NCBI GenBank assembly: GCA_003640385.1
Contig: RCAB01000002.1
Location: 434,001 to 498,000, forward strand
Direction of reading: 5' to 3'
From: Setaria digitata
Taxonomy: Eukaryota; Nematoda; Chromadorea; Rhabditida; Setariidae
DNA: 64,000 nucleotides
Shown here one piece after another: positions 13,501 to 28,500 of the stretch (within the stretch, counting starts at the first letter, position 1; each line of letters starts with the position of its first letter). The notes beneath the pieces are model-generated. The model was not told the DNA's origin and did no database searches. It worked only from the letters and a program-made list of their open reading frames with translations. The position numbers and the translations under genes were made by a program.

Positions 13501-16500
13501 GCGATGTTACTTCACTACATTTTGATGAAGTTTCCTGCTGCATTTCGCGAATTCGTTCTTGCAAAAGAAAAACCTGCAATTTAAGTTAGTTCCTTTCTTT
13601 CTAAACAAAAAGTGCTAAGTGAGAATACATGCCTGCTCCTTAATATTTCTATTTTCTGTAGTTAGCTGGCGTACACGATCGTCGCTTTCGTTCAAATCGC
13701 TTTCTGATCTTCTGAAAAAAATTTTTTTCACGGAAACCTATCGTTTATATATTTAATGATGACGCTCATCAAGAATTGTAATAATCCTCTATGCTAAAAA
13801 GTGTGTTAAAAATGCTTTGAAACACGAAGGATTTTTTTTTCTTCCGAAGATGAACTTGTTAACTTAAAGGTTAATAGCATGGCGTTGTTTGCTGTGTCTC
13901 AAAAGAAAAGTTATTAATTACTGGCTCCTATAATTGTTGAATTTCGATGTAGTAGATAGAGTAAAAAGTAATTAACTGATTGTAAATGATAAAGATAATA
14001 TTAGCCGTCAAGAAAAATACTTGTTGATGATAACTTGAGAAGAGAATTGAGTCAATCCTGAGCACTGAATTTCTAAAATGCAAACAGTTATGAAGGTTGC
14101 AGAGGAGAAGAGTTTATAATGAATGAAGTGAAGATGGATTACTAATTATGACAGTTGCAGAAGGTCATGGAATGGTTACCTGTAGAGATGCCTGAAGGAC
14201 ACATATGGTTAAATTCATCCCAAGATAACCTCAACCACTAACAGCGAGGAGAAACGAGAATGCTACCGGTGACCATTAGGACAGTATAGGTAGTCCCATT
14301 ACGATGCGATTAGAAGACTGAAACAGTTTTCTCAGTGACCTTAATCAGCTTGAGAATTCAAGAATATTTAATCTGAGGTCGAAACTCAGATTTGTTTATA
14401 ATATATTCTGAGATCGAGATTCAGTTAAGCTTATGAATGATTCTTGGCTCGAATTTAATCGATGAAACAAAATTTGAAAGTCTAGAAAAAGAAAATGAAC
14501 AGTGCGAACAGAGATATAAATAGCATTTTCATATGAAAAGCAAGGAAAATTTGATGAAATAAAAGATTAGTGATCGAGGAAGCTATCGGAACCCACTAGA
14601 CAAAGTAAATTGGACTAATTTATGTCACCATTGTGCCTAGTGATTATTTCGCGAGAAACTTGACAGAAAAAATGAAATTAGTCTGTAATTGATAATTGTT
14701 ATAGCCTGCTTTCGTTTATCAATATATTGCGTAAATATAAGGCTGACTGGATCAATATCTTATCAAACCTTCGTTCATTAAGCTAATTATGCCTACCGAT
14801 GATGCAGCATCTAATTAATAGGAAGTTGCATTGTGAACTGTCACAGCAGCGAAAGGTGTGTCGGAGATTTATATTTTAAATCAATAACAATAAGAAGAAT
14901 CTATAAATGTCCACTACGAATGACCACACAGGATGATGCAAACAGCGCTACTAGCCATTGACCAGAAAGGTCTGTTGGTAGTTACAATGTACATTCTATC
15001 TAAGAATAGTTCTGAGAAAAAATAATATAAGAGAAAATATAGATAATATAAATATCATATAATCTGTCCAGTCACAACACTCGGCAATTCTTCTGTCGTT
15101 TTCTTTATTTAAATAAATTAAATATGATAATTTTAAAACAGCAATTGGTGCTACCAATTAGCGCTAGACAAGGAGCTGAAAAGAGAAAACTACATCTAAG
15201 CTAAAATTAACCAATCATACTTTTGCCAAGAATCATGCATTAAGCGGAAGTAGCGACATGCTGATAGTATTTGGGCATGTGGATGCAAACAGAGGTGCAG
15301 ACTGAAAGTCAAATAGGTAAAGTATAATGCTAATTGAAATCCTTAAAAGAAATGTTAAGAATTGAAACAAGTGACATATTGGGCCTAAAGCTAACAAAAG
15401 AGTCGACTCGAGCAAATGGGAGTACTCGAACTTTACAGATGGAACTCGAGTAGATTCAGACAGAAATGCATTCGCTACTGGAAATATACACTTTAGGGTG
15501 AAATTTCAACTGAATTTAATTTTAATTATCAAGTTCCAAAACAAAAGTTTTAGCACAAACCTCAATCGCTCAATGTCCTGCCTAAGATCATTCAGTTCAG
15601 CGATCTGTGTATGTTGCTGTAGCCTTAGGGCATCAGCTTCTCGCCTTGCAGCTGTGAGTGCTTTCATAATGACATCGTCAATGATTGTGATGATCCTTTC
15701 ATCATCATCGTTATCATCATTATCACCACTATCATAATTGGACTGCATCATTTGCATCTCACATTTACCACCGTTCAACTGAATTGATACACAGATAGAA
15801 CGTAATCGTGATATCAGGTCACTACATCGTGATTTTGCAGTTACCAAATCCTCCCGAAGACGATCCATTTTTCTGAGTTCCAATTCAAGCTGCAAATGTA
15901 TTAATACTATTTTATATCTTTAATTTAAATTAAATTGGTGCACATTCTAGAAAATTATATGGATAATATCAGATTTCCTTCACCATTTACAAAATGAAGC
16001 ATAAATTCGAATTGTAAATTAAATTTGGATCCAATTTTTCAGATTTGATCAGATTTTGGAGTAACAGTAACACTCTGTAACGTAGCTTCTCCAGTGATTT
16101 CTAATGTCATGAAAAAGAATTTCGTGATGATATGAGTTTAAAACTGTTAAACAACTGTTGCAGAAGAGTACCTGCTGATTAAGCTGTCGATTCTCACTTT
16201 CTAATTCGTTTATCCGACTTCGACATTCCATCACTGCTTTTTCACAGGCTTCCAGCTTTTTTTGAACATTTTCCATATTCATACGCTGTAGTTTATTCTC
16301 TTCTATGCGACCTTCAAGTTCCTCATTAGTTGCCTAAAATTTAAAACTGTTTTACCAAATTAGTTTAACCTGGAAGAAATGCAGAGGAAAAGAATGATAA
16401 ATAGTTGAATTCTAATTATGAACACTGAAACAGGATATAAACGAGGTGAATAAACCATTAAGCTACCGCAAATATTATAGCGTTTTCCAACTGGCATTAC

Positions 16501-19500
16501 CTTCATTTTACAATTCCAAAATTTTATGAGTTAGTTTAGATATTCAAAGAAATAGTAATATTTAATATATTATCTTACTATCGTTTATGTCCGAGTAAGT
16601 CCAATTTATTATTATTAATAGAATTACTGCTCGGCTTGAAAAAGTAACATCTAAAAATTGTATTGAAGATTACTGGTAACAAAAACAAGTTGTAAGAAAG
16701 GTCGTTGATCATATCGAAAACAATAGCTTAATAATTCGAATGATATGACAAAAGTTATCCAACATGAACCTTTTGAGCATTTCGTTCACTTTCTAACAAT
16801 TTCTTCTGCTTTTCCAAATCACAAACAGTTTGTTCCGCCTGCTCCAACTTATTTTTTAAGTTCTCATTATCAGCCGCTAACATCTGCTCCTTTCCGGACA
16901 ATTTTTTAAGCTCCTCATCTGTCTGAGTTTTCTTTTCCAGCAAGCCATTGATTATCTTATCTTTAACTCGTAAACTTTCTTCCAATTCTGATACCTGCAA
17001 CATTCTCTTTAAGCACTGGTTTGAATCTTTCCATTTTGCTGGTCTTTTGCTGAGAATTCATCCCTAATATGAATTTCAGTAGTGCAAAAATCTTACACAA
17101 ACTTCTCTTACTTTTAGTCAAAATTTCAGTAGGGCAAAATTTTACAAAATTTATCTTGTACCGTTCTTGTACGATCATTTCCCAGCTCCTGCTGGAAATC
17201 ATTTTGAAAGTCGGAAAACTTCTTCCTTGCTTCCTGTAAATTTTGTTGCGCTAAATCTCGCTCCACCACCAACGCACTGCACAAATCGTAAGTCTATAAG
17301 TTTCTCACGACATATATTTAAGGTTTTTTTTTGAAGTGTTAAACAACTGTGTGTTGACAAACAAAACTAGAAATTTATCGTGTTTATTAATATTCTATTT
17401 AATTGTTCATTGAAATGTTTTTGTTATATATATATAATATTTCACAATCTTTAATTTCATTGCGAAACCTTGTAGAATCAAAATAGTGAAACTAATTAAA
17501 TTCCCCGTCAGTCTCCATTATGACCATCAAAATTTAAAGATTCAAAAATATTCAAAAGCGTAGTATATACCTTCTGATACTGCGAAGTAATCTGTGACAA
17601 AGACATCTGAAACTTCTGTGCTTGTTGACTTAACATATCACATTCCTTCTTCTTTTCCGATAGTTCTATTTCAGCTCGCAATAATTTAGCATGGACTTCA
17701 CCGGATTCATCACAGTCACTAAATTTAAAAATTAGGAGAATATTTCAGCCCATTCTACGAATCCTATTTTGAGCAGAAGTCCGGAACAGTAAAAGTTTTT
17801 CGGCTTTCACTAAAAAATTTCATGCGAACAAGGTTGTGGTAGTTGTTATTAGCGAAAAATTTGATACAAAGATTGAATAGCAAAGAAAGAGTTCATTCCG
17901 GTTCAAACGATATAATATAAATTCCAACTTTGCATTCTCGAGTTTCGTCTTCAGTTTTCTATTTTCTAATTCCAACTCCAGAATTCGCTTTTTGTCATCA
18001 TCAGCTATTTGACTTCCCAACGACCCGAAATCCTCTCCGTGCTGACATTCATTCATGCATTCCAACTTTCGCTCCAGTGCTAGGCTCTTTTGCTGTTCAC
18101 TTTTCAGCTCCCTTTCCAGCCGACCATTTTCCACTAACAAATGTTCTATTTTTTCCCCATCCTAAAAGTTTTGAAATTCTGTCAATAAACTTCAGAAAAA
18201 TCTCCGGTATTAGCAGTTCTGTATTATCATATCATTTTATTTCTTCCCTTAAAAAACAAACCTTAGTGATATTGTCAACATACTGTCTTATTTGATCTTG
18301 ATAATCAGCTAATTTTGTTTCCATATCTAAGTGATTTGATACTTTCCGCTGACATTGTTCAAGTTGATCTTCTAATACCGAACAAGATTCTTGCATTAGT
18401 TCATTTTCTTCTTTTAACTGCTAAAAAAATGTAAATTATAAAAAATGTGAATGAAAATCAAAAAAAAAAAAAAAAGTGGAGAAGAAATCAGGATGACAGG
18501 CTGATAAAAAAACATTGTTGTTCATATAGAGAAAGAACGATCCAACTCTTCTTCCAAAACTATTTAAAAATTCAAGTTCTTAGGAAGAGGGACAGAAACT
18601 GGAGTAGTCTGATTTGAGAAATAGACGGACGCTTCATAAAAATATAATATTCTGAAAGGAAATTGAGCGAAAAAACATTGCATCATAACCCGAAGAAGGA
18701 ACTCACCGATACCCTAGATTTGAAAAAATCCAATTCTGATAATTTTTCCTTCAGCTTACCATTATCAGCCTCTAGCTTATCATAATTAGCCAGCTGAAAT
18801 TAAAAAAAATAAAATATTACTGAAATAAAAAACAGGAGATTTATTGGAAGCGAAAGCGGATGTTTAGATGATCCAGATGAAATTTCCAGACATAAATTGG
18901 CTTTTTTTTTCTCCAGTGAGCCTTAATCCGGTCTATAAGAAAAAGGAAAACAAAGATATTTATAGACTGTCTGAAATCAACGAACAGCACACATTAAGGC
19001 TATCACCCTAGCAACTGACCTTATGCTGTAAGCATTCAAGTTCGTCACGGTAATCCTTTGCCGCACGAGCATCTTTGACAAGTTGAAGTCGTTCCTGCTG
19101 CATCTTCAGAATGCTTACTTCACGAGCTTCAGCCTCATCTTTTAGCTCCGCGATCATCTCTTCTCGTTCCTCTCTGCATATCATATCGTACTTAAACAAC
19201 TGCTTTTATCATATCACTAGGTAAAACCCACTGTTGGGCAAAAAACATTAGCAGTCCACGTAGGTAGGCATTCTTTGAAATGACAGTGTCCCTAAACTTG
19301 TATATAAAAGAAACTATTAAATAAGAAGGAAGTCAAACATCACACCAGCGAAAGCAACCTCAGGGTAAGTTATGTTATTTCATTTAAAAAGAATCTGCAT
19401 GAAATGAAGAAAGAGTGGAAAGAAATTAAAGCTATTAATGATCTTAGCGATGCAAAATAATTAATTAATGCTCAGAAGATTTCAATTTTAAATACTGTTA

Positions 19501-22500
19501 ATCACTGTTTCATTGCTTAAAATTATCGAACAGAATAAGGTGCAATCATTTTCACGGCGTTTTGGTAGAATTTTGTTAACAGTCACAATCGACTATTTTG
19601 GAAATATAATTGAAATTAAAATATGACGTGGGACGATTTCTATATTTACAAAATTTCTGGAATCCATCCATATTCTCAAGAATTGGTAAAACATAATTAA
19701 AATAATCTTATTCAGTTTGAGGTGGTATTCAAGACTTTTAAAAAAACAGACTTAACCATTAAGTGTTGAAGTTTTTGTCCAAAACATATTGCAAGCAAGA
19801 CAAGACAGTTGCACTTTGAAGATTCGCGAGATCGATTCCGACGTTTTAAGGTGCTACGCATTTGGTAGATAAGAAACGTGAAAATTTCGAAAAATTCTAG
19901 CTCAACAAATGAACTTACAGAAGCGAGCAATAATATTTAAGAAAGTTTTAAATCAACTGCCTTGCTCTGAAGTAAGTATTGAATGGATGCTTCCGTATAA
20001 ATGAGCTTACATCATATTTCTTAACTTTCGCAATTCGGCTTTCGCTGATGCAAGTTCAACACTGCCATGTCGTTCCATTGCACTCGGTGATGGCATACGA
20101 TCTCCTGGAATTTGCAACTTCAGACAATTTGAACAAGTAGACAAGAGTCAAAGATAGAGGATGAGAAGAAATATCATGCTATCACAAACCATATTTGGCT
20201 TCTGATAGCTTTGTAGGTCTTATCACTTCACTGGACATTGATGAGGAGGCAGTTGTCGCGCTGTTTTCATCGCTTTCCTGTGGCAGAAATGATGAAAGAA
20301 GAAGACAAATGGCACTTTTATGGATGAGTGAGTAGAAATAGTGAAACGTTTCTCATTATTCAGAGCAGAATGAGCTGTCCTGAACGATCTTTTGACTTTT
20401 TTTGGAGGTTGACAAAAACAGAAGTTTTTTTAATTAAATTTAAAGTGGTGAAACTAACTCGTTCAGTTGACATTTCGTACAATTTACTGGCGTACGTGTC
20501 ACGCTCTTTTATTACACTGTCCAAATGAGCCAATATAGTTGCCTTTTGATGGTTCTCTGAAATCAGCTCTAAGCTCTCGACGTTAAGTACACAGTCACCT
20601 TCTTCTGCCACCTGAAATACACAATTTCCCGGAATCATATTACAAATCCTAAATATTTTATTAACTGTGCACCTAAGACGAGGTGTCAGTTCACGGTGTT
20701 TATACAAATTCCTGAACAGTAGGATTATCATTATTTGATAATCATCAAACAGCCTCGTAATCTTTTCACTACTACTGTTGCTTGCTTGCGATATTTGTCA
20801 TCCGCATTTAAATGATCCATAAAAGTTATTAATTCCAAAAATATCTCTTGCTAAAATCTAAAGTTTTCAATGAACATGAAGACATTGAATTGTCAGGAAA
20901 AAATCAATTCTTTGGCTTCAAGAAGACATCTAAAAAGAGATTATTTCATAACTGGAGAAATATACAAATTTTTGAAACTTCGTTCATTTCATTTTCTAAA
21001 CAGTTTTTTTTCAGTTGAAGAAAGCAAAAGTGAAGCTAATCACTTCGTAAGGTGTTTGAGCCAGAAAATTATACTTCATCGCTCTTCAATATTATATTCA
21101 TTTTGCACTGTTTGTATTGAGACAATACAATGAGAGAAAAAGTAAACTGAAAATTACTAAAATACGCTTTTAATTTAATCCGAATTCAAAATTTTATTCT
21201 AAGATGCACCAAATTATAAAAGAGCCTAACGGCAGCTGTTTTCTACAAGTAAACTTAGCTGATAGTTTCACTTCTAGAGGAAATCAGTCGGTTATACTAA
21301 AGTTCACAAATATTTTTGTCATAAATATAATCACACTTCCATCTCCAGTGCACTGTGCTCTCTCATCATTTCACGCGGAGGCATTTAGTTACCAGGTGAT
21401 GCGACGTATGATCACGTCATATGTCAAGTCTCATTTCGTTGGCTTCAGAATCTTTCTTCAAGTGATCAGCACGTTGTCCACTTCTTTACTGCTGCAACTA
21501 CATAAAAACTTCCCATGAAGTGATAACCTTTCTGATCTGATTTAGGAGAGCCGTTTGTAAATCGGTTTCCATACGTTTGATGCGTTCAATGAATTTTCCC
21601 CGTTGTTCACCCTGTACCGCACATCCTAATAACAATAACAGCACATTGTTTACATCCGATTCGCAACCATCTGAAATACTTTCTACCAGTAAATAAATTA
21701 TTAATAATCTGTCTGATTAATCATATCGATTCCTTAATGTTTATCGAAGGAATGAAAGTTTGCTATGAATATAATTCTCCTTTTTCCAATTGTTTCGGTT
21801 AGCATGACAATTATGCACTATTTGGATTTGCTTTGAATTTAATTCTTTTTTTTTTTCGGCAATAATTGCAAAATATTACAAAAATAGATTTAAATTCCAA
21901 CTGAAGTAGGGGAAGTAACCTTATTTACAGCATTCCAATGGAATTCAAAGTGTTCTAAATAAAAAGTAAAATTAGCAACGAGAAAGAGAATGGCTTTTGC
22001 ATTAATGTGCAAAGCATGCAAACAACAAGATTTATTATTTAAACAGGTGCACTGTCTTGCCAAAAATGATTCAGGTGGAAATAAATGGAGCTGTTAAGAG
22101 CACATCTGAACGGTGCAAAATTAACAAAACAGTCCTTTTTTTGTTTAATGAAAAGAAAAGTAGGAAGGTTAGTGTAATAACCATGTAAGTATCAATTTCG
22201 ACCAAAATGTTAATTTCGAAATTAATTCTGAACAGCTATCAAGTTTAAAAAAAACTAAGATAATCAGACATAATTGATATGTTTGCTTGCATAGCTACCA
22301 GTCATTTTAGAACAACGTTATTAATTGGAAAAAGCCAAGACAGACTGCAAATGAATTTGACTCTGTCTAATCTGTTAGTAAATTCACGAGCCACAACGAT
22401 CAATCAGCAAATTAACAGTTGCGAACAGTTTATCCACTGCCAACGATCATTGGTTTTAGTTAGTGAAGAATAAATAAAAAAACTTTTTTTACGATAAAGA

Positions 22501-25500
22501 GAGGGAAAAACTGCTTATAAGAGAGAGGGAGAAAGGAAACGAAGCAATTAGAAAGCAGAAAGCACATTATTCATCTTTATCTCTCCGTTGATATGAATTA
22601 ACCTCGAATGGTAAGCAGCAGAGAGCGTACGTAAAGTAGTAGCAGGTTTCAAAAAGTCTAATTTCTCCTCTAACGATGACTCGCAAAAGAATATTCTCAG
22701 GAATCAAACTCAATCATTAAAAGCAGAGGAAATGAAAGCACTGTGATGTGTTAAATTATATGAATTAAATCGTACCAGTGGTTTAAAAATTGGATGAAGA
22801 ATTTTAGAGTTTGGAGATCTGTCTTCAAGACAGAATATCCACATTACATCTTTTAGAGAGCTTCTGTGGAGGTGAAAGGTAAAACGTACGTGAAGCAAAG
22901 ATGATCTCTTTAAAGAAATATAAGTTCAGAAGAACTACTCCAGTCACAAATAGTCTCACGGAGAGTCAATTAAAAATTATTTTTTGTTCCATTAAGTGTC
23001 GAAAATGTGCAGCTGGCACCATAAAACGCTGTGAGATTCTAAGTTAACCTGAAATTCCATCTTAAAAGAAATTTCCAACTCATTCTCTTTCTTACTATTT
23101 TCATACGAATTCTAAGTCTGATTTTATATTAAATATGGATGATATGATATGATGAGCATAGATATACAGACGAAAGCCAAAAAGATAAACGTAATTTGTG
23201 CTCTTGAATTAAAGTTTTCAGAAATAAAAACATTTTATAATATCTAAATTAGTTTACAGTCCTCCTAATAAAAAAATGGATAGTCATTCACAGCAGAGAT
23301 GAATCATTCTAAACGTTACTACTGATAATTTAAAAATATTTTTGTATGGTTGATTGTAGCTCAAGAAGAGTCTTAACTTACTGAAGTCAGTGTAAATCAA
23401 AAACCAATAGTTTCTTTCGAATCAGTGTTATCACAACAGGCGTACTGATATGTTTTGCGTACGCAAAACACAACAAGTACGGTGATATTGGACAGATGAA
23501 TCACCACAGGTATAATGATATCGGATGGCTGAATCAGAATGTTAACCTGAATAACATTCTTGCAGCCAGCATTACTGTACAGTACCCCTTGCTATCGCAA
23601 GAATGTCATCATTTCAAGTGACATATTCTGCCGAAATCAAATTGCAAGCACGAAGACTACCCACTGTGCGGAACAAGCAAATGACGCACTGAAACGTGAA
23701 ATCACGTTATCTTCGTAAAACAGTAGCCAGTAACTTTACTGAGTTGAGTGTAAGATGAAAATAAAGATATTTTAAGCCGAAGACTTATCTTTTCTCTAGC
23801 GAGATACTGCACAACTGGTATGTTGAAGTTTACTTCATCATGGAACAGTGAGGAGTCGGTGAGGAGTTTAGGCAAGCACTGAGATTTCATCAGTAGACAG
23901 AAGACAGAAGCTGTAATTGGAAAATTTGTGAAAACACGCATAAGCAATTTTTTAGTTATTTAGAAGAATAAAGAGTTAATTTATTCGGAAGCTTGGCAAA
24001 GCAAGAAATTGAGTTTGGATCAGGTAACAGTTTGAGTAAGAGCAGTGATAGAATGTGCGAAATGATGTACCGATATTAGAGGACGTGATCGTTTGTGGCA
24101 ACGGTGTTCGACTTTATCTTCACGAAATGGTGGGGACAACAAGCTCTTGGCTTTTTCTCACTTCTCAAATCCTTTTCTGATTTCGATCTAACAACTTTAT
24201 TACAAAATTTTTACATATAGATGAACTAATTTCGTTAACGCTAATACTCAATCTTCATAAGCCTATTATTAATTAAAAGTCGATTGTCTCTTTACTGCAA
24301 CTGTCTAGTATTATGAAAATTGTTTAATTAAAATTGTTCGTAAAATTTACGAAAATTAAAATTAAAAAATAGGTTTAGCACTATGGAAATTGAACACGAA
24401 ATGTTGCAGAAGTACGGCTGTTAGCTGTCACTGTAAGCAATCCTTAATTTACTTGCATTTTTATGAGGAAACACTGAAAGAAGGGAATAAGGCAGTGAAG
24501 TAAAAGAGAGGTGATAGTGGAGAAAGGAATGAAAGTTGTTTATCGCAAAGAGGTCAGATATATCTTTCCTGTCTTGGTCTAGAAGAATGCATCCCACCCT
24601 TCCAAATTCTCGAGAATTAACATACAAACGAATCAAAAGAAGGCAATGAAAGTGCGGCAAAGAAGAAGAGCGGTGCGTGTGTAAATTCCTTCCATTCATA
24701 TTGTTTATCTCTTCTAGCCAAAGAAATTCACATCGTAAATTTCAGAAGTGTTTGGTGGATCCGACCGGTCACTGTCAACACGATGGTGGTCAGATGAAGT
24801 GACACAATTCTTCACGTATAAGCAAGCGCGAAAGAAACACTCTGCAAGTTTCCTATCACGTAATTTTAATTGCAAATATGGAAATGGTTTCCAGCAGAGA
24901 GAAAGCGATGGAAACGGTAAAGAATAGTTTGATATTTTGAAATCACCCCGTAAGCAATGAAGTTTCAGTCTCGAGCTGGAGAATACAATAAGATGTGTGA
25001 CAACAGCAACGATTACCATTGCTGTTAAGAACAATCGTTCAAGGAAATGAAATGTATAAGTTGCATTATATTAAAATAAGGATTTTAGTAGAATAAACAA
25101 ATCAATGACCGAGACAGTGATTCTTTCTATTCTCGTTTATGCAAATGTAAGCCGAACAATAGGTGCACGGATGAGTAGCAATTTGTGCAGGTGACCTTTC
25201 ACTCGATGAGGTCACCATCGTGCTACCCTTCAGATTTTTACTATCCCTGACTGGTAAGCAGGTATAAGCAAACGAGAGGGCTTTGGAAGCAGGTGGTCAG
25301 CACAAACAGGTAATTAGTGCCTGTCTAAGTCTTTTACTCAATAACTTCCTGTTGTTGTCAGTTTTTGCTATGCACATATTTCTTAATTAGGGTACTCCAA
25401 AAATCAAATTTTTAACATTCCTCTAGCACAAAGAAGAATTAGAGACAAGTAATTAATTTCAGGCGAATTTTTTTTAACTCTGTTTCTTTCTCAAAGGCAT

Positions 25501-28500
25501 GGTATAGATAGACAGTTTCTGTATTCAAGATTACTTTAAAGAAAATAATTTAATTATATACTTCGCATCTCATTATCGTTCCTTACCTTTATAATTTCTT
25601 TAAGCGAGAAGTCTGGCTGTGAAATATGGCAATAATTGGATGCTGATCTATCGGGAAATGTAGTTAAATATCGAAATCGAAATACACTATCACTGTGTCA
25701 TATCAAATATCATTATCACTTTCCGTACTCATCTATCCCAGGCAACTGTTCAGTAGCCCCAGTGCATGCTATCACATATCAGATAATTCTGCTTCTAAGG
25801 TAATAATAAAACATGCGACAACTACCATTAAAATTTGGAATTTTACTCTTATTTATATCTCAAGAGAGAGAGAGAGAGAGAGAGGAATGTATAATATATA
25901 CATTAATACAAAAACGTCGATAGTTTTTGCACATTCCATTGACCGTATGCAAATAATGTAGCGATTACGGAGAAACGATATTATTATGATAATATTTAGA
26001 TGTGAATGGAATTCTCCATTGTGATAAGGTCGACAAGCACTTGTTGAATTTTAGAATTCAAATAAAGCAGAATTTATTTTGAATATAAATTTAATATAAT
26101 TTAAAGAGATTTAGTGAAGAAGAAACAACACTCTTTCTTACCACACGCACGTGAAAAGTGATGGATTGTGTATGTAAGGAGATAATAGAGTTGGCGAATT
26201 ATTACTAAAGGTTAGTATTACTTGTAACAAAGGATCTGGCAAAACTTCGCTTGATGTTAAGGCATAATTTAGAATACATACTGAGATCAAAACCTAGTAA
26301 AAAATATTTGACGAAATTTGTCACAGAATTGGTGATGATAAGAGCACAGATAGTGAGTAAGGGAATGAGTTCAGCATTATTACGGTAATTCATAACTCAT
26401 AATTACTCAATAGAACTACGTTGAATAACATGAAAGTGTTAGCGGTGAATTGTTGAAGACGAAGCCAAGATGGATTGATAGGTTTTGAAGGACCAAGTTG
26501 GAAAAGATGTTAAAAACAAACGAACCAGGATATGGGTTTCGTACAATGCTCAGAAGATCCGGTAGCGGCATCACAATCAATTTGTTTAATTGCTTCTGCA
26601 ATGAATAATAAGTTTTACAGCGCCACCATTCATTTTGCGGCAAAGAACTGTAATTTCGTTGTTTGTTGTATTTTCACTTTGTGCATCAGAATCCTTCAAT
26701 TTCCTTAATGGATGATGGTTAGCTCTTAACTGCTCCCTCCCTCTGATTTGAAGAGAATTTCAATGAATGCTCACAAAAAGCTACTCACGTTTAAATCAAA
26801 CTGAAATTTTTAACGATCGATTATTTTGAGCAAAATAATATTAAAGAACTTCCTGAAGCTGCTAGAAAAAATTCTTCCATAAAGAGTTTCTGTAGCCATG
26901 TGAGGTTATCGAGTAATTGACACTATTAAAATTTTGGAAAATTTCTTCTCTAAGCTATCATTTACATTATTTATGCTTTCAAATCTTAGAAATTTATCTA
27001 GAAGCAATTTCATTCCAGTTTATGCTATTATTAAGCGTTAGTGTTAGATGCTAGAATAAGAAAGGAATTACACTGCAGCTAGTACCATATTTCTATTCTT
27101 GGGTACCAATAAGGGGCGGTCGTCTCATTATTTCTAAAAACGGAATTTCGTAGAATATTCCTGAAATTTAATATTAATAGCTAAATGTGCCCTTATGACT
27201 AGTTATTATAGTTAAATGTATTAGTGATTTTGGCACTGCCCACTGCTGCATTAAGGGCGGCATTCAATGCCCAACTCGAAAATGTTTGAGATTTGATAGT
27301 TTAAGATTAAGTTCAAAACTTTTCTTCGACTGAGTAGGTTCCACAAAGTAATTCAATCAAGAGCAGTTGATGGATCAGAAGTTGCTTACTAGTCTGAATA
27401 AATCAGGTGAGAATTTAAAAATGCGAGGAATTGAGGAGTGCAACAGCAAAAATTTATTTCTACAGCTCCTCTCACAAAATCTTCTGAAATGAGATTGCAA
27501 CTGACTATAAAAAGACGAACCAACGAGCATGGAAATGCGGTAGCGTAAAGTAAGTTGTAAACTAGAGGATAATTAACATTCTGAACGAATTGAAATAACA
27601 AAGAATGCATGAATGAGACGCTTTCATTAGAATAGTATGGCAAATGACTCGGGGACAGTGTGAAATCGGTCATAATGCAAGGCCACGCCGTACCTGCCAA
27701 ACAACAATCTATTAAAGGTACAGGTGACAGTTCCATCCTCACCGCAATAAACATTCATTACTCTAAGCCTTTTTACATTTGCATAAAAAGGCTAACTTCA
27801 ATCTCAAATCTAACGTGCATAAAAAATGAATAATATTAAATACTGCTTTGATATTTCACTGTTACACAGTTTTCATCAGAGTCAGAACCAATATCTAATC
27901 ATTTTTTAAAAATTAACTCTTAGATTCAATAATACAAAATGTTTCTTTAAATGGGATTATTCATTTGCAGTAGTTATTTATTATAGATTATTTTATCAAT
28001 CATTAATAGTATCATCGATGTTACTGATGCATCATCATCGGTAGCATAGATATTACCCTCGTCACTACCGCTGATATTTCGGAGGTTCCAATTCTAGTGA
28101 TATTTTTTTGATAGTGAATTGGTTCCTTTTGAATTAGCAAATATTTCTCGGCATCAGTTTCTAAACTGATTGGCGACTTTTTTTTTCGAAACTTCATATT
28201 CACCTATTAATTAATAGAGAAATTTCTGTGACAAGTTTTCATTTGCAATACAGTCCTACCCATCTTCCTTTTTATAGATTTCAGTAAGTTAATGGGAGTG
28301 GTTAATCACTTTTAATTACTGTCAAAGTGGTAAATAGCTATTTAGTTACAAGTGATGGTATCGGTTTTTTGACTGTTGAGGAATGCCTTATTAGTATAGA
28401 ACGGATGAAGTAACTTAGTGAATCTGAAGTGACAAAAGAGTTCAGAGGCAGAAATTTGAAGATTCGAAGAATGAATTGTCGATTTGAAGGAATAAAAGGT

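Noticed and set aside
17930..18295. 121-codon plus frame
   Set aside because: Antisense shadow of the girdin coiled-coil exon at 17929-18161.
27389..27754. 121-codon minus frame
   Set aside because: Lies in a girdin intron, has no domain, and internal splice-like signals give no exon compatible with the HOOK exons on either side.
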